This document shows, in pieces, positions 1 to 5,477 of a DNA stretch of 5,477 nt. The DNA lies in assembly GCA_002421405.1 (NCBI GenBank), contig DIJY01000107.1, positions 1-5,477 on the forward strand, read 5' to 3'. The translations under genes were made by a program, and so were the position numbers. This DNA is from Caryophanales bacterium UBA5632. Lineage in GTDB: Bacteria > Bacillota_I > Bacilli_A > Izemoplasmatales > Hujiaoplasmataceae. The notes beneath the pieces were generated by a model. It was not told where the DNA came from. It saw nothing but the letters and a program-made list of their open reading frames with translations, and made no database searches. Within the stretch, counting starts at the first letter, position 1. Each line of letters begins with the position of its first letter.

Positions 1-288
1 GGTTTCATCAAACATTAATTTGACGGTGTCACCAATTGACACCATCTCTTTATTGATTTCTTCCCCTGACATCGAAACGAATCCACCAAATGGAAAAGCA
101 CGGATTGAAAAGGTTGTTTCACCTTTTTTCTTACTCCAAATACGCGGTCCCATGCCAAAAGAAAATTCATGACAAAGAATGCCAGCTTTTTTCGCAAAGT
201 AAAAATGGCCTAATTCATGAATGCAAATGACGATTGATAGAACAATAACGAATAGTAATATATTTCCCAGTACTGATAATATTGCCAT
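1..288 (-). CDS. rseP: RseP/RasP-type site-2 zinc metalloprotease, N-terminal part (cut by window edge)
   Basis: This is the first 96 codons of a membrane-embedded site-2 protease (peptidase family M50), which cuts transmembrane substrates such as anti-sigma factors and remnant signal peptides. I read it directly from the minus strand starting at ATG 288-286. Residues about 4-23 form a hydrophobic first membrane segment (LGNILLFVIVLSIVICI) that runs straight into the zinc-binding HEXXH motif HELGH at 24-28, with H24 and H28 as metal ligands and E25 as catalytic base. Downstream, FSFGMGP (42-48) and RAFPFGGFVSMSGE (63-76) match the family's conserved FSIGFGP-like and FPLGGYVKM-GE-like stretches. 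The ribosome binding site AGGA lies 6 nt upstream and overlaps the TAG stop of dxr, with an 8-bp gap between the genes. The PDZ domain and the second zinc-ligand segment lie outside the window. Family assignment is firm; the substrate is unknown. The symbol follows common usage (rasP in Bacillus). Confidence 0.93.
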   Translation of the reverse strand, partial: MAILSVLGNILLFVIVLSIVICIHELGHFYFAKKAGILCHEFSFGMGPRIWSKKKGETTFSIRAFPFGGFVSMSGEEINKEMVSIGDTVKLMFDET

Positions 289-296
289 AATTTATC

Positions 297-1454
297 CTAA
301 CCCTTCTTGTAGCGTTGATAAATAACATTTTTAACCGATTCATCGGTATGAATTAGTTGTTCCAAAGTCGGATTTTGTATCCATGGTGTTTCGCTCATCG
401 CCTCACCGATAATCGTTTCAATTGTTAAAAAACTAATTTGATAATGTAAAAACAAGTCAACTGCTGCTTCGTTTGCTGCATTTAGGATTGCACATGCATT
501 TCCACCTTGATTGAGTGCAAGGTAAGCATATTTTAAGCATGGATATCGGTCGAGACTCACATCTTCAAACGATAATTTGCCAATTTTTGCAAGATTTAAA
601 GATCGAACCGGATTATCGACTCTTGATGGATAAAATAACGCATAGGATATTGGTAACCGCATATCATGATCGGATAATTGCGCGATGATTGAATGATCAT
701 TAAATTCAACCATTGAATGAATGATACTTTCCCTGTGAATAATCGTTTCGATTTTATCGGGAGCAATATGAAATAAATGATAAGCTTCAATCACTTCAAA
801 CCCTTTATTCATCATCGTCGCTGAATCAATCGTAATTTTATTACCCATGGACCAATTAGGATGTTTTAGAGCCGCTTCTACCGTCACTGTTTCTAAATGA
901 CTTCTGAGGTAATCTCTAAAAGTTCCACCACTCGCCGTGATGATTAAACGCTTAATTGATTTTGGCGATTCGCCATTGAGGCATTGCCAAATAGCAGAAT
1001 GTTCAGAATCAATGGGATAGAGAGTCACATGGTTTTCATTGAGTAATTGGTTAATAATGTCGCCAGCAACAACCAACGTTTCTTTGTTCGCTAATGCGAT
1101 GTCTCTTTTTATCTTTATCGCTTCTACCGTTGGGATGAGCCCGCTGATACCAACCAGAGCATTGACTAAAAGTGTGTTGCGATGGTCTTGATTCCAAGTC
1201 GCTGCGGTGATAAGGCCAAGCGCTCCAAATCCAATTGAAAGGCTGGGGTAGTCTGTTTTTAAGGCTTGGGCGACGCTTTCTTCACCGACGCAGACAAATT
1301 CAGGATGAAATTCATCAATGAGATGTCTTAAGGCTTCGATTCGATGATTCGCTGTCATCGTAACAACTTTAAACATTGCAGGATGTTGTTTGATAATGTC
1401 GAGGACTTGAGTTCCGATTGAACCCGTCGCTCCTAATAAATAAAGTTCCTTCAT
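297..1454 (-). CDS. dxr: 1-deoxy-D-xylulose 5-phosphate reductoisomerase (Dxr/IspC)
   Basis: Dxr catalyses the NADPH- and divalent-metal-dependent conversion of DXP to 2-C-methyl-D-erythritol 4-phosphate, the first committed step of the non-mevalonate (MEP) isoprenoid pathway in the cytoplasm. The protein is 385 aa, a normal length. An N-terminal Rossmann nucleotide-binding loop is seen as GATGSIG (8-14), and ALANKETLV (120-128) is conserved. Metal and substrate residues lie in DSEHSA (149-154), SGGTF (175-179) and HPNWSMGNKITIDSATMMNK (198-217), which is followed by GFE with the metal-ligand Glu at 220. ILNAANEAAV (323-332) begins the C-terminal helical domain. ATG at 1454-1452 is preceded by AGGAA about 10 nt upstream, inside the last codons of cdsA, with a single base between the cdsA stop and this start. 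The gene ends in TAG. The neighbouring uppS uses isoprenoid made by this pathway, which fits the operon. No key residue seems missing. Confidence 0.98.
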   Translation of the reverse strand: MKELYLLGATGSIGTQVLDIIKQHPAMFKVVTMTANHRIEALRHLIDEFHPEFVCVGEESVAQALKTDYPSLSIGFGALGLITAATWNQDHRNTLLVNALVGISGLIPTVEAIKIKRDIALANKETLVVAGDIINQLLNENHVTLYPIDSEHSAIWQCLNGESPKSIKRLIITASGGTFRDYLRSHLETVTVEAALKHPNWSMGNKITIDSATMMNKGFEVIEAYHLFHIAPDKIETIIHRESIIHSMVEFNDHSIIAQLSDHDMRLPISYALFYPSRVDNPVRSLNLAKIGKLSFEDVSLDRYPCLKYAYLALNQGGNACAILNAANEAAVDLFLHYQISFLTIETIIGEAMSETPWIQNPTLEQLIHTDESVKNVIYQRYKKG

Positions 1455-1455
1455 A

Positions 1456-2274
1456 TTAGATCGTTCCTAACAAAATCAGGATGAATAGTAAATGAATTGC
1501 GGCAAACATCGAAGAATCAAAACGATCTAAGATTCCACCGTGTCCGGGGAAAAGGTTAGAATAATCTTTGATTTCATGGGCGCGTTTGAATTTTGAAGCA
1601 ACTAAATCGCCAATTTGACCAATAATCGATAATAATGCAGAGACGATTAGGTAGATCCATATTGAATAACCATCCCCAAATACTTCAAAGAAATATCCAA
1701 ATAAAGTACCAATGACCATCCCAAATACAAGCCCTGAAATCGAACCTTCAACACTTTTTTTAGGACTAATTTTTGGTGCGATTTTATGTTTTCCAAAGCG
1801 GATGCCAAAGAAATAGGCGGCTGTATCGGTAATCATAACGACCACTAATAGATAAAGCACATGCATCAATCCGATATTTCTCAAATATGCGAACGCTGCA
1901 AACCCAAGACTCGTATACAGAATCGTTAAGAGGACGTTGCCAAAATCAGAATAATTAAAATCATCAATCAAAACCATCATCACTGAGTAAATAAGCATGA
2001 TTCCGATCACTAATAGCAATAAATTGATGGGATTAATCCCATAACTTGAAATGCCCAATACCATCAGAAACATAAAAGCGCTCAAGAAGACAGTTAGTAG
2101 ATCAATCCACTTTGGCAAGCAATGATGTTTCGAAAGCATTTTTCTAAATTCATATGCGGCACCAATCGTAAGCAGCAAACAAAAACCACTGAAGATAAAA
2201 AAATGATGACCGAAGATCAGAATCGGAATCATGACAATTGCCATGAGCAAGCCGGTAATAAATCGTTGATTCAT
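1456..2274 (-). CDS. cdsA: Phosphatidate cytidylyltransferase (CDP-diglyceride synthase)
   Basis: CdsA makes CDP-diacylglycerol from phosphatidic acid and CTP at the cytoplasmic membrane, the branch point for bacterial phospholipids. I place the start at ATG 2274-2272, giving 272 aa. A longer reading frame opens 18 codons earlier, at 2328, but that lies inside uppS and has no supporting ribosome site, whereas AAGGGGTGA sits 7 nt before the 2274 start and the protein then opens with the usual MNQRFITG-type N-terminus. The sequence is very hydrophobic, with about eight likely membrane segments by eye. The cytidylyltransferase signature is clear near the C-terminus: SKFKRAHEIKD (227-237), then LFPGHGGILDR (241-251). 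Another conserved block, ITDTAAYFFG (148-157), is followed by PKISPKKSVEG (167-177). The gap to uppS is 4 bp. Ends in TAA. The family is certain; membrane topology is only estimated. Confidence 0.97.
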   Translation of the reverse strand: MNQRFITGLLMAIVMIPILIFGHHFFIFSGFCLLLTIGAAYEFRKMLSKHHCLPKWIDLLTVFLSAFMFLMVLGISSYGINPINLLLLVIGIMLIYSVMMVLIDDFNYSDFGNVLLTILYTSLGFAAFAYLRNIGLMHVLYLLVVVMITDTAAYFFGIRFGKHKIAPKISPKKSVEGSISGLVFGMVIGTLFGYFFEVFGDGYSIWIYLIVSALLSIIGQIGDLVASKFKRAHEIKDYSNLFPGHGGILDRFDSSMFAAIHLLFILILLGTI

Positions 2275-2278
2275 AATC

Positions 2279-2287
2279 TCACCCCTT
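2279..2287 (-). promoter_or_regulatory. Ribosome binding site of cdsA, overlapping the uppS stop
   Basis: The minus strand reads AAGGGGTGA and then GATT before ATG 2274. The last three bases of this site are the TGA stop of uppS. This site decides the cdsA start against the longer upstream frame, and it suggests that ribosomes finishing uppS help start cdsA. Confidence 0.8.
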
Positions 2288-3007
2288 GATTGCGCCAAAA
2301 CGGCGTTGCCGTTTCGAATAGGATTCAAATGCTTTTATTAATTCTGTTTTACCAAATGCTGGCCAATGAACGCTCGTAAAATAAAACTCGGCGTAGGCCG
2401 CTTGCCAAAGCAAGAAATTCGACAATCGTAATTCGCCTGAGGTTCTTATCAACAAATCAAGCGGGGGAAGATCTTTCGTATATAAATGACTCGATATCAT
2501 TTCTGAAGTGATATCTTTCGGTTCAATGATTCCGTTTTTGACATCTTCCGAAATTGCTTGAACGGCTTCAGTGATTTCGGTATAAGAACCGTAATCAAAA
2601 CAAATGTTCAACGTTAATCCGCTTCGATCTTTCGAGCGGTTTGTTATCCGTTCTAAAATCTCAAGGTTTTCATCCGATAACTTTGATTTTCGACCACTGA
2701 ACATAATCTTGATATCATACTTTTCAAAATCTGCCGAAAACTTCTTTTCAAATTCTGATGGCAATGTCATCAAATATTCAACTTCAGATTTTGGTCGGTT
2801 CCAGTTTTCAGTCGAGAATGCATAAACAGAAAGGGCTTCTACCCCCATCGATTGGCAAAGCAACGCGACTTTCTTAATATTTTCGATACCGACTTGATGG
2901 CCTTGTGTCCTTGACAGTCCTCTGGCTTTCGCCCAACGACCGTTGCCATCTAGTATAATCGCTAAATGTTTTGGAATTGTGATTGTTTTGACTTTTTTTA
3001 AGAACAT
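2279..3007 (-). CDS. uppS: Isoprenyl transferase (undecaprenyl diphosphate synthase)
   Basis: This cis-prenyltransferase adds isopentenyl diphosphate units to farnesyl diphosphate to make the C55 lipid carrier used for peptidoglycan and other wall polymers. With ATG at 3007-3005 it is 242 aa, a normal family length. The pyrophosphate-binding motif ILDGNGRWAKARG (18-30) contains the catalytic Asp20. STENWNRP (65-72) and DLLIRTSGELRLSNFLLWQ (184-202) are diagnostic, with Arg188, Arg194 and Ser196 in place, followed by YAEFYF (205-210) with the metal-binding Glu207. RQRRFG near the end is the usual tail. A GTG three codons upstream (3016-3014) also opens the frame, but it lies within the Shine-Dalgarno sequence, so it cannot be the start. 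The usual NYGGR-type motif reads FDYGSYTEI (137-145). It is the first gene of the second transcription unit, after a terminator and a promoter. It ends in TGA, which supports the standard genetic code. Confidence 0.97.
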   Translation of the reverse strand: MFLKKVKTITIPKHLAIILDGNGRWAKARGLSRTQGHQVGIENIKKVALLCQSMGVEALSVYAFSTENWNRPKSEVEYLMTLPSEFEKKFSADFEKYDIKIMFSGRKSKLSDENLEILERITNRSKDRSGLTLNICFDYGSYTEITEAVQAISEDVKNGIIEPKDITSEMISSHLYTKDLPPLDLLIRTSGELRLSNFLLWQAAYAEFYFTSVHWPAFGKTELIKAFESYSKRQRRFGAIKG

Positions 3008-3013
3008 ACGACA

Positions 3014-3020
3014 CACCTCA
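3014..3020 (-). promoter_or_regulatory. Ribosome binding site of uppS
   Basis: The minus strand reads TGAGGTG with 6 nt between it and ATG 3007. Its last three bases are the in-frame GTG at 3016-3014. Because those bases pair with 16S rRNA, the ATG at 3007 is the better start. Confidence 0.8.
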
Positions 3021-3034
3021 ACAATTTCAAATCA

Positions 3035-3063
3035 ATTATACACTATTCTAAGCTTTTTTTCTA
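3035..3063 (-). promoter_or_regulatory. Predicted sigma-A/sigma-70 type promoter of uppS-cdsA-dxr-rseP
   Basis: On the minus strand a perfect -10 hexamer TATAAT (3040-3035) stands 17 bp after TAGAAA (3063-3058), which matches 4 of 6 positions of the -35 consensus TTGACA. A run of seven A lies in the -30 region. Transcription would begin near 3028, leaving a leader of about 20 nt that contains the ribosome binding site. It lies just downstream of the frr terminator, where a new promoter would be needed. The -10 is convincing; the -35 is weak. Confidence 0.7.
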
Positions 3064-3078
3064 TCATTGTCGATTCTC

Positions 3079-3108
3079 AAAAAAATAAGACTAGCGAACT
3101 AGTCTTAT
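3079..3108 (-). terminator. Rho-independent terminator after frr
   Basis: On the minus strand ATAAGACTAG (3108-3099), loop TTCG (3098-3095) and CTAGTCTTAT (3094-3085) form a perfect 10-bp stem. It is followed by a run of T from 3084 to 3079. The frr stop codon TAA (3107-3105) lies inside the first arm, so the hairpin begins at the very end of the coding region. The stem has few G-C pairs but the T-tract is clean. It should end the tsf-pyrH-frr transcript. Confidence 0.88.
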
Positions 3109-3662
3109 ATATGCATGATTTCGGCTTCTTTTTCGCGGAAATTTAGATCGATTTTCGCAATGAATTTATCCGTTAATTTTTGAACCTCTTCTTGCCAATA
3201 AACAGAATCATCTTCGGATAATTTTTTATCTTTTTCTAGTTTTTTGATATCAGAGATTGCATCTCTTCGAATATTTCTCATGGCAACTTTATTGTCTTCT
3301 GACATCTTATGAATTGTTTTAACCGCTTCTTTTCGACGTTCTTCCGTCATTTGTGGTAAAACGATACGAATTCCAACACCATCATTATTGGGTGTAACAC
3401 CTAAATTCGCTGCTAAAATCGCTTTTTCAATTTTCACTAATAATGATTTATCATAAGGTTTGATATAAAGTTGATTTCCTTCTGGAACGGAAATAGAAGC
3501 CACCTGATTGATGGGGCTTTCAGCACCGTAATAATCTACGGTTACCCGTTCAAACATCTTAGGATTCGCTCTTCCGCTTCTGACAGTTGTAAATTCACGG
3601 TGTAAAGCGTTTAAGCTATGTTCCATCCGTTCTTCTGCATCCATTAAAATCATTTCTGGCAT
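3105..3662 (-). CDS. frr: Ribosome recycling factor (RRF)
   Basis: RRF works with EF-G to split the 70S ribosome after termination so the subunits can be reused. The protein is 185 aa, the standard length. The helical domain I and the smaller domain II are both recognisable: TVRSGRANPKMFERV (26-40) followed by DYYG, then PEGNQLYIKPYDKS (60-73), the stretch from LGVTPNNDGVGIRI (87-100) to LPQMTEERRKE (102-112), and VAMRNIRRDA (126-135), which holds the functionally important Arg132. ATG at 3662-3660 has AGGAGG 8 nt upstream; later in-frame Met codons 4 and 7 lack such spacing. It follows pyrH by 18 bp, almost all taken up by this ribosome site. Ends in TAA inside a terminator stem. Pairing with tsf and pyrH is the conserved arrangement. 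Confidence 0.99.
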   Translation of the reverse strand: MPEMILMDAEERMEHSLNALHREFTTVRSGRANPKMFERVTVDYYGAESPINQVASISVPEGNQLYIKPYDKSLLVKIEKAILAANLGVTPNNDGVGIRIVLPQMTEERRKEAVKTIHKMSEDNKVAMRNIRRDAISDIKKLEKDKKLSEDDSVYWQEEVQKLTDKFIAKIDLNFREKEAEIMHI

Positions 3663-3680
3663 AAGTTTATCCTCCTAATA

Positions 3681-4391
3681 TTATTTTTTGATGATTGTTC
3701 CAATATCTTCGCCTAAGATTGCGCGTTTAATATTACCGGGAACATTCATATCAAAGACACAAATATCAATGTTGTTATCATGGCAAAGTGCCGCAGCCGT
3801 CGAATCCATGACATGAAGTTGTTTTTGTAATACATCTTGGTGCGTCAAATGATCAATTTTTTTTGCGGATGGATTATTTCTTGGATCCGAATCATAGACG
3901 CCATCAATTCCATTTTTAGCCATATAGATGATGGAAGCATCGACTTCCGCAGCTCTTAAAGCAGCGGTCGTATCGGTTGAGAAGTAAGGGTTACCCGTTC
4001 CGCCACCAAAGATGACAATGCGGTTCTTCTCGAGATGAGAAATGGCTTTTCTTTGAATATACGGTTCACAAACTTGAGGAATATTGATTGAAGACATAAC
4101 ACGTGTATCGACGCCAAGTGATTCTAAAGAACTTTGGAGTGCGAGTGAATTGATGATTGTTCCAATCATACCCATGTAATCAGCGCTTGAACGTTCAATT
4201 CCCATTTCTGTTGCTAAACGTCCACGGAAGATATTCCCACCACCAATGACAATCCCGATTTCACAAAGATCTAAATCATAGGCATCTTTGATCTCATGTG
4301 CGATTTTTTTGACAACCAGTGGATCAATCCCAATCCCCGATTTTCCCGCCAAAGCTTCGCCACTCAATTTAATCATTACCACTTTTTTCAT
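3681..4391 (-). CDS. pyrH: Uridylate kinase (UMP kinase)
   Basis: PyrH phosphorylates UMP to UDP with ATP, feeding UTP and CTP synthesis. It belongs to the amino-acid-kinase fold, unrelated to eukaryotic UMP/CMP kinases, and is usually a hexamer regulated by GTP and UTP. The protein is 236 aa, normal length. KLSGEAL (8-14) is the N-terminal phosphate-binding stretch, GGGNIFRG (50-57) the second glycine-rich loop, and DYMGM (71-75) begins the UMP-site region. [20 protein letters not shown] (128-147) is the family's most diagnostic block, and GVYDSDPR (164-171) with MDSTAAALC (195-203) line the ATP side. ATG at 4391-4389 has AAAGGGGG 8 nt upstream. It is separated from tsf by 57 bp that contain a hairpin, so its transcript level may be set apart from tsf. 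Ends in TAA. Confidence 0.99.
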   Translation of the reverse strand: MKKVVMIKLSGEALAGKSGIGIDPLVVKKIAHEIKDAYDLDLCEIGIVIGGGNIFRGRLATEMGIERSSADYMGMIGTIINSLALQSSLESLGVDTRVMSSINIPQVCEPYIQRKAISHLEKNRIVIFGGGTGNPYFSTDTTAALRAAEVDASIIYMAKNGIDGVYDSDPRNNPSAKKIDHLTHQDVLQKQLHVMDSTAAALCHDNNIDICVFDMNVPGNIKRAILGEDIGTIIKK

Positions 4392-4411
4392 CTATAAATC
4401 CCCCTTTGTTA

Positions 4412-4440
4412 TGAAATAAAGGACACAAAAAAGTGTCCTC
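4412..4440 (-). terminator. Hairpin with imperfect T-tract between tsf and pyrH (partial terminator or attenuator)
   Basis: On the minus strand AGGACAC (4439-4433), a six-T loop and GTGTCCT (4426-4420) make a perfect 7-bp stem, extendable by a G-T wobble to 8 bp. The bases that follow read TTTATTTC, a T-tract broken by one A. No clear promoter follows before pyrH, so full termination would silence pyrH and frr. Partial termination or an RNA-stabilising or processing hairpin is more likely. Confidence 0.6.
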
Positions 4441-4448
4441 AATTGGTA

Positions 4449-5339
4449 TTATTTTACAGCAGCCATGACTTCTTCAGCGAAGTTTTCTTCTTTCTTTTCA
4501 ATGCCTTCACCAACTGCTAAACGTCTAAATAAAGCGATTGAACCGCCTTTGCCTTTCACATAGGCTTCGACAGATAAATCTGGGCTTTTAACAAACGCTT
4601 GGTATAACAAACAAATTTCTTTCATGTTTTTATTTAAACGGCCTTCAATCATCTTTAAAACGATTGCTTCAGGTTTTGGTTTGTCAGATTCAGCGTTTTC
4701 ATTGAGAGCGGTTTTGGTTAAAACGTCACGTTCATGCGCTAATTCTGCTTCTGAAATATCTGAAGAGGATAAGAAACGAGGACTCATTGCTGCAACATGC
4801 ATTGCAACGTCTTTCGCAGCTTCGTCACTTGAACCGTTTAAGATGCTTAAAGAAACAATTTTTCCACCCATATGTGAATAAGAACCAAATACTTGGCTAT
4901 CCGTCTTATGAAGTACTTCTACGTTTCTTAATGAGATTTTTTCACCAATGCCAGAAACTGCTTCTAATAAAAGTTCGTTTAAGGTCTTGCCATTGGTTAC
5001 GATTTCTAAAGCGGCTTCCGTCGTGGTCACATTTGAAGCAGCGATAATTTGACCGACAGTTTCAACGAGGTTGGTAAATCTTTCATTATTTGCGACGAAG
5101 TCGGTTTCACAATTCAATTCAAAAAGTGTGGCTTTATTGCCAGTAATTACTATTTTAGCAACGCCTTCAGCAGCGATTCTTGAAGCTTTCTTTTCTGCTT
5201 TTGCGATACCTTTTTCTCTTAACCAGTCAATTGCTAAAGCGATGTCGCCTTCGGTAGCAACTAAAGCTTTTTTGCAATCCATCATGCCTGCGCCAGTCTT
5301 GTCGCGCAATTCTTTCACTAAACTTGCAGTGATATCCAT
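4449..5339 (-). CDS. tsf: Translation elongation factor Ts (EF-Ts)
   Basis: EF-Ts is the guanine-nucleotide exchange factor that removes GDP from EF-Tu so it can reload GTP and aminoacyl-tRNA. The protein is 296 aa, typical for the full-length bacterial form with N-terminal, core and C-terminal modules. The UBA-like N-terminal domain carries the signature LRDKTGAGMMDCKKAL (11-26). The exchange motif CETDFVANNERF (77-88) holds the Asp-Phe pair (80-81) that inserts into EF-Tu. The two-part dimerisation core follows, including SHMGGKIVSLSIL (154-166) and VAMHVAAMSPRFL (178-190). Near the end, LLYQAFVKS stands where many homologues have LLDQPFVKD. ATG at 5339-5337 is preceded by AGGAGG with 8 nt spacing. 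It has its own promoter and is separated from the upstream gene by a terminator. Ends in TAA. Confidence 0.99.
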   Translation of the reverse strand: MDITASLVKELRDKTGAGMMDCKKALVATEGDIALAIDWLREKGIAKAEKKASRIAAEGVAKIVITGNKATLFELNCETDFVANNERFTNLVETVGQIIAASNVTTTEAALEIVTNGKTLNELLLEAVSGIGEKISLRNVEVLHKTDSQVFGSYSHMGGKIVSLSILNGSSDEAAKDVAMHVAAMSPRFLSSSDISEAELAHERDVLTKTALNENAESDKPKPEAIVLKMIEGRLNKNMKEICLLYQAFVKSPDLSVEAYVKGKGGSIALFRRLAVGEGIEKKEENFAEEVMAAVK

Positions 5340-5360
5340 AAATAAATCCTCCTGATTACA

Positions 5361-5375
5361 CTAATATAATATTAG
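5361..5375. repeat. 15-nt palindrome over the tsf -10 region
   Basis: CTAATATAATATTAG is a perfect inverted repeat with 7-nt arms and a single central base. It covers the -10 hexamer of the predicted tsf promoter and the likely start of transcription. It may be an operator, or simply a chance product of very AT-rich DNA. Confidence 0.45.
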
Positions 5376-5397
5376 CATAAATAATTTTTATTCACAA
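5369..5397 (-). promoter_or_regulatory. Predicted extended -10 promoter of tsf-pyrH-frr
   Basis: On the minus strand TTGTGA (5397-5392, 4 of 6 positions of TTGACA) is followed by a 17-bp spacer ending in TGC and then TAATAT (5374-5369, 4 of 6 positions of TATAAT). The TGn just before the hexamer is the extended -10 element. Transcription would begin near 5362 and the leader would be about 23 nt, containing AGGAGG. Overlapping AT-rich hexamers such as TATTAT could also serve, but their spacing is worse. Confidence 0.7.
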
Positions 5398-5409
5398 TGC
5401 TATTTTTAC

Positions 5410-5440
5410 AAAAATAGGAGGCTAAACTAGCCCCCTATTT
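5410..5440 (-). terminator. Rho-independent terminator between rpsB and tsf
   Basis: On the minus strand AAATAGGGGGCT (5440-5429), loop AGTTT and AGCCTCCTATTT (5423-5412) form a 12-bp stem with one G-T wobble. The stem runs into a five-T stretch that ends at 5410. It starts 4 bp after the stop codon of the upstream gene. Together with the promoter just downstream, it separates that gene's transcript from tsf. Some read-through is possible because three of the five T are in the stem. Confidence 0.82.
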
Positions 5441-5444
5441 GGCT

Positions 5445-5477
5445 TTATTTCAAGGCGTCAATTAGTTCGGCTTTACG
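5445..5477 (-). CDS. rpsB: C-terminal end of the upstream gene, probably ribosomal protein S2 (cut by window edge)
   Basis: Only ten codons and a TAA stop (5447-5445) are in the window, reading RKAELIDALK. They are too few to identify a protein by sequence. The call rests on gene order, since rpsB lies directly before tsf in nearly all bacteria that keep this cluster. The S2 C-terminus is poorly conserved and often carries lineage-specific extensions, so this tail neither confirms nor contradicts it. The terminator hairpin that follows fits the end of a transcript. Confidence 0.6.
   Translation of the reverse strand, partial: RKAELIDALK

Noticed and set aside
15..197. 60-aa minus-strand frame within rseP
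   Set aside because: It is an out-of-frame shadow. The frame starting at 288 carries HELGH and other protease motifs and runs open to the edge.
596..790. Small plus-strand reading frame (64 aa) inside dxr
   Set aside because: It is antisense to a well-conserved gene, has no convincing ribosome site and no recognisable protein features.
2279..2281. TGA read as tryptophan (Mycoplasma-type code)
   Set aside because: uppS ends at the normal family length just before this TGA, and the TGA is followed at once by the cdsA start. Tryptophan codons I checked are TGG.
2275..2328. An 18-codon longer N-terminus for cdsA
   Set aside because: It would overlap uppS by 50 bp, lacks a ribosome site and adds a non-family N-terminus, whereas AAGGGGTGA is correctly placed before ATG 2274.
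2604..2825. Plus-strand reading frame (73 aa) inside uppS
   Set aside because: It is a shadow of conserved uppS codons and shows no family features.
3008..3016. GTG start for uppS, three codons earlier
   Set aside because: The GTG is part of the TGAGGTG ribosome site that serves the ATG at 3007.
2943..3146. Plus-strand reading frame (67 aa) across the uppS-frr gap
   Set aside because: It runs through the uppS promoter and the frr terminator and overlaps both genes antisense; nothing supports translation.
4624..5355. Three overlapping plus-strand reading frames inside tsf
   Set aside because: They lie in different frames antisense to tsf, which is unmistakably coding on the minus strand. 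They have no ribosome sites or recognisable domains.
1..5477. A novel defence, mobile or biosynthetic system
   Set aside because: All coding capacity is taken by conserved housekeeping genes in their classical order, and no transposase, repeat array, integrase or unexplained gene is present.

Overview
The window is a conserved bacterial housekeeping block, and every gene reads on the minus strand. In transcription order (right to left) it holds the last codons of a gene that is probably rpsB (ribosomal protein S2), then tsf (EF-Ts), pyrH (UMP kinase), frr (ribosome recycling factor), uppS (undecaprenyl diphosphate synthase), cdsA (phosphatidate cytidylyltransferase), dxr (DXP reductoisomerase), and the first 96 codons of a RseP/RasP-type site-2 protease that runs off the left edge. 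The order rpsB-tsf-pyrH-frr-uppS-cdsA-dxr-rseP is classical and is known from Bacillus and many other bacteria.

The DNA is AT-rich, the Shine-Dalgarno sites are strong (AGGAGG, AAGGGGTGA), and intergenic gaps are short. This suggests a low-GC Bacillota or a close relative such as the Acholeplasma/Izemoplasma/Erysipelotrichia side. I cannot place it more precisely by eye. uppS ends on TGA exactly where the family usually ends, so TGA is a stop here. That argues against the Mycoplasma/Spiroplasma code.

Three intergenic regions divide the block into transcription units. Between rpsB and tsf there is a 12-bp terminator hairpin, then a promoter (TTGTGA, 17-bp spacer, TGn, TAATAT) that should drive tsf-pyrH-frr. 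Between tsf and pyrH lies a shorter hairpin with an interrupted T-tract, which looks like a partial terminator or attenuator. After frr, a perfect 10-bp hairpin with a TTCG loop and a T-tract ends that unit, and its stem contains the frr stop codon. A new promoter (TAGAAA, 17 bp, TATAAT) then starts uppS-cdsA-dxr-rseP. The genes of this second unit are 1 to 8 bp apart, and each downstream ribosome binding site lies over the end of the gene before it, a layout that favours translational coupling.

By function, the first unit supplies translation elongation and recycling plus UMP phosphorylation. The second supplies the envelope: isoprenoid precursor (Dxr), the C55 lipid carrier for cell wall (UppS), CDP-diacylglycerol for phospholipids (CdsA), and an intramembrane protease. 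All complete genes look intact, with lengths and catalytic motifs normal for their families. I found no mobile element, CRISPR array, tRNA, rRNA or candidate for an undescribed system. The points worth a second look are regulatory layout and small sequence deviations. No stretch of 300 bases lacks a gene; the longest gap is about 105 bases.
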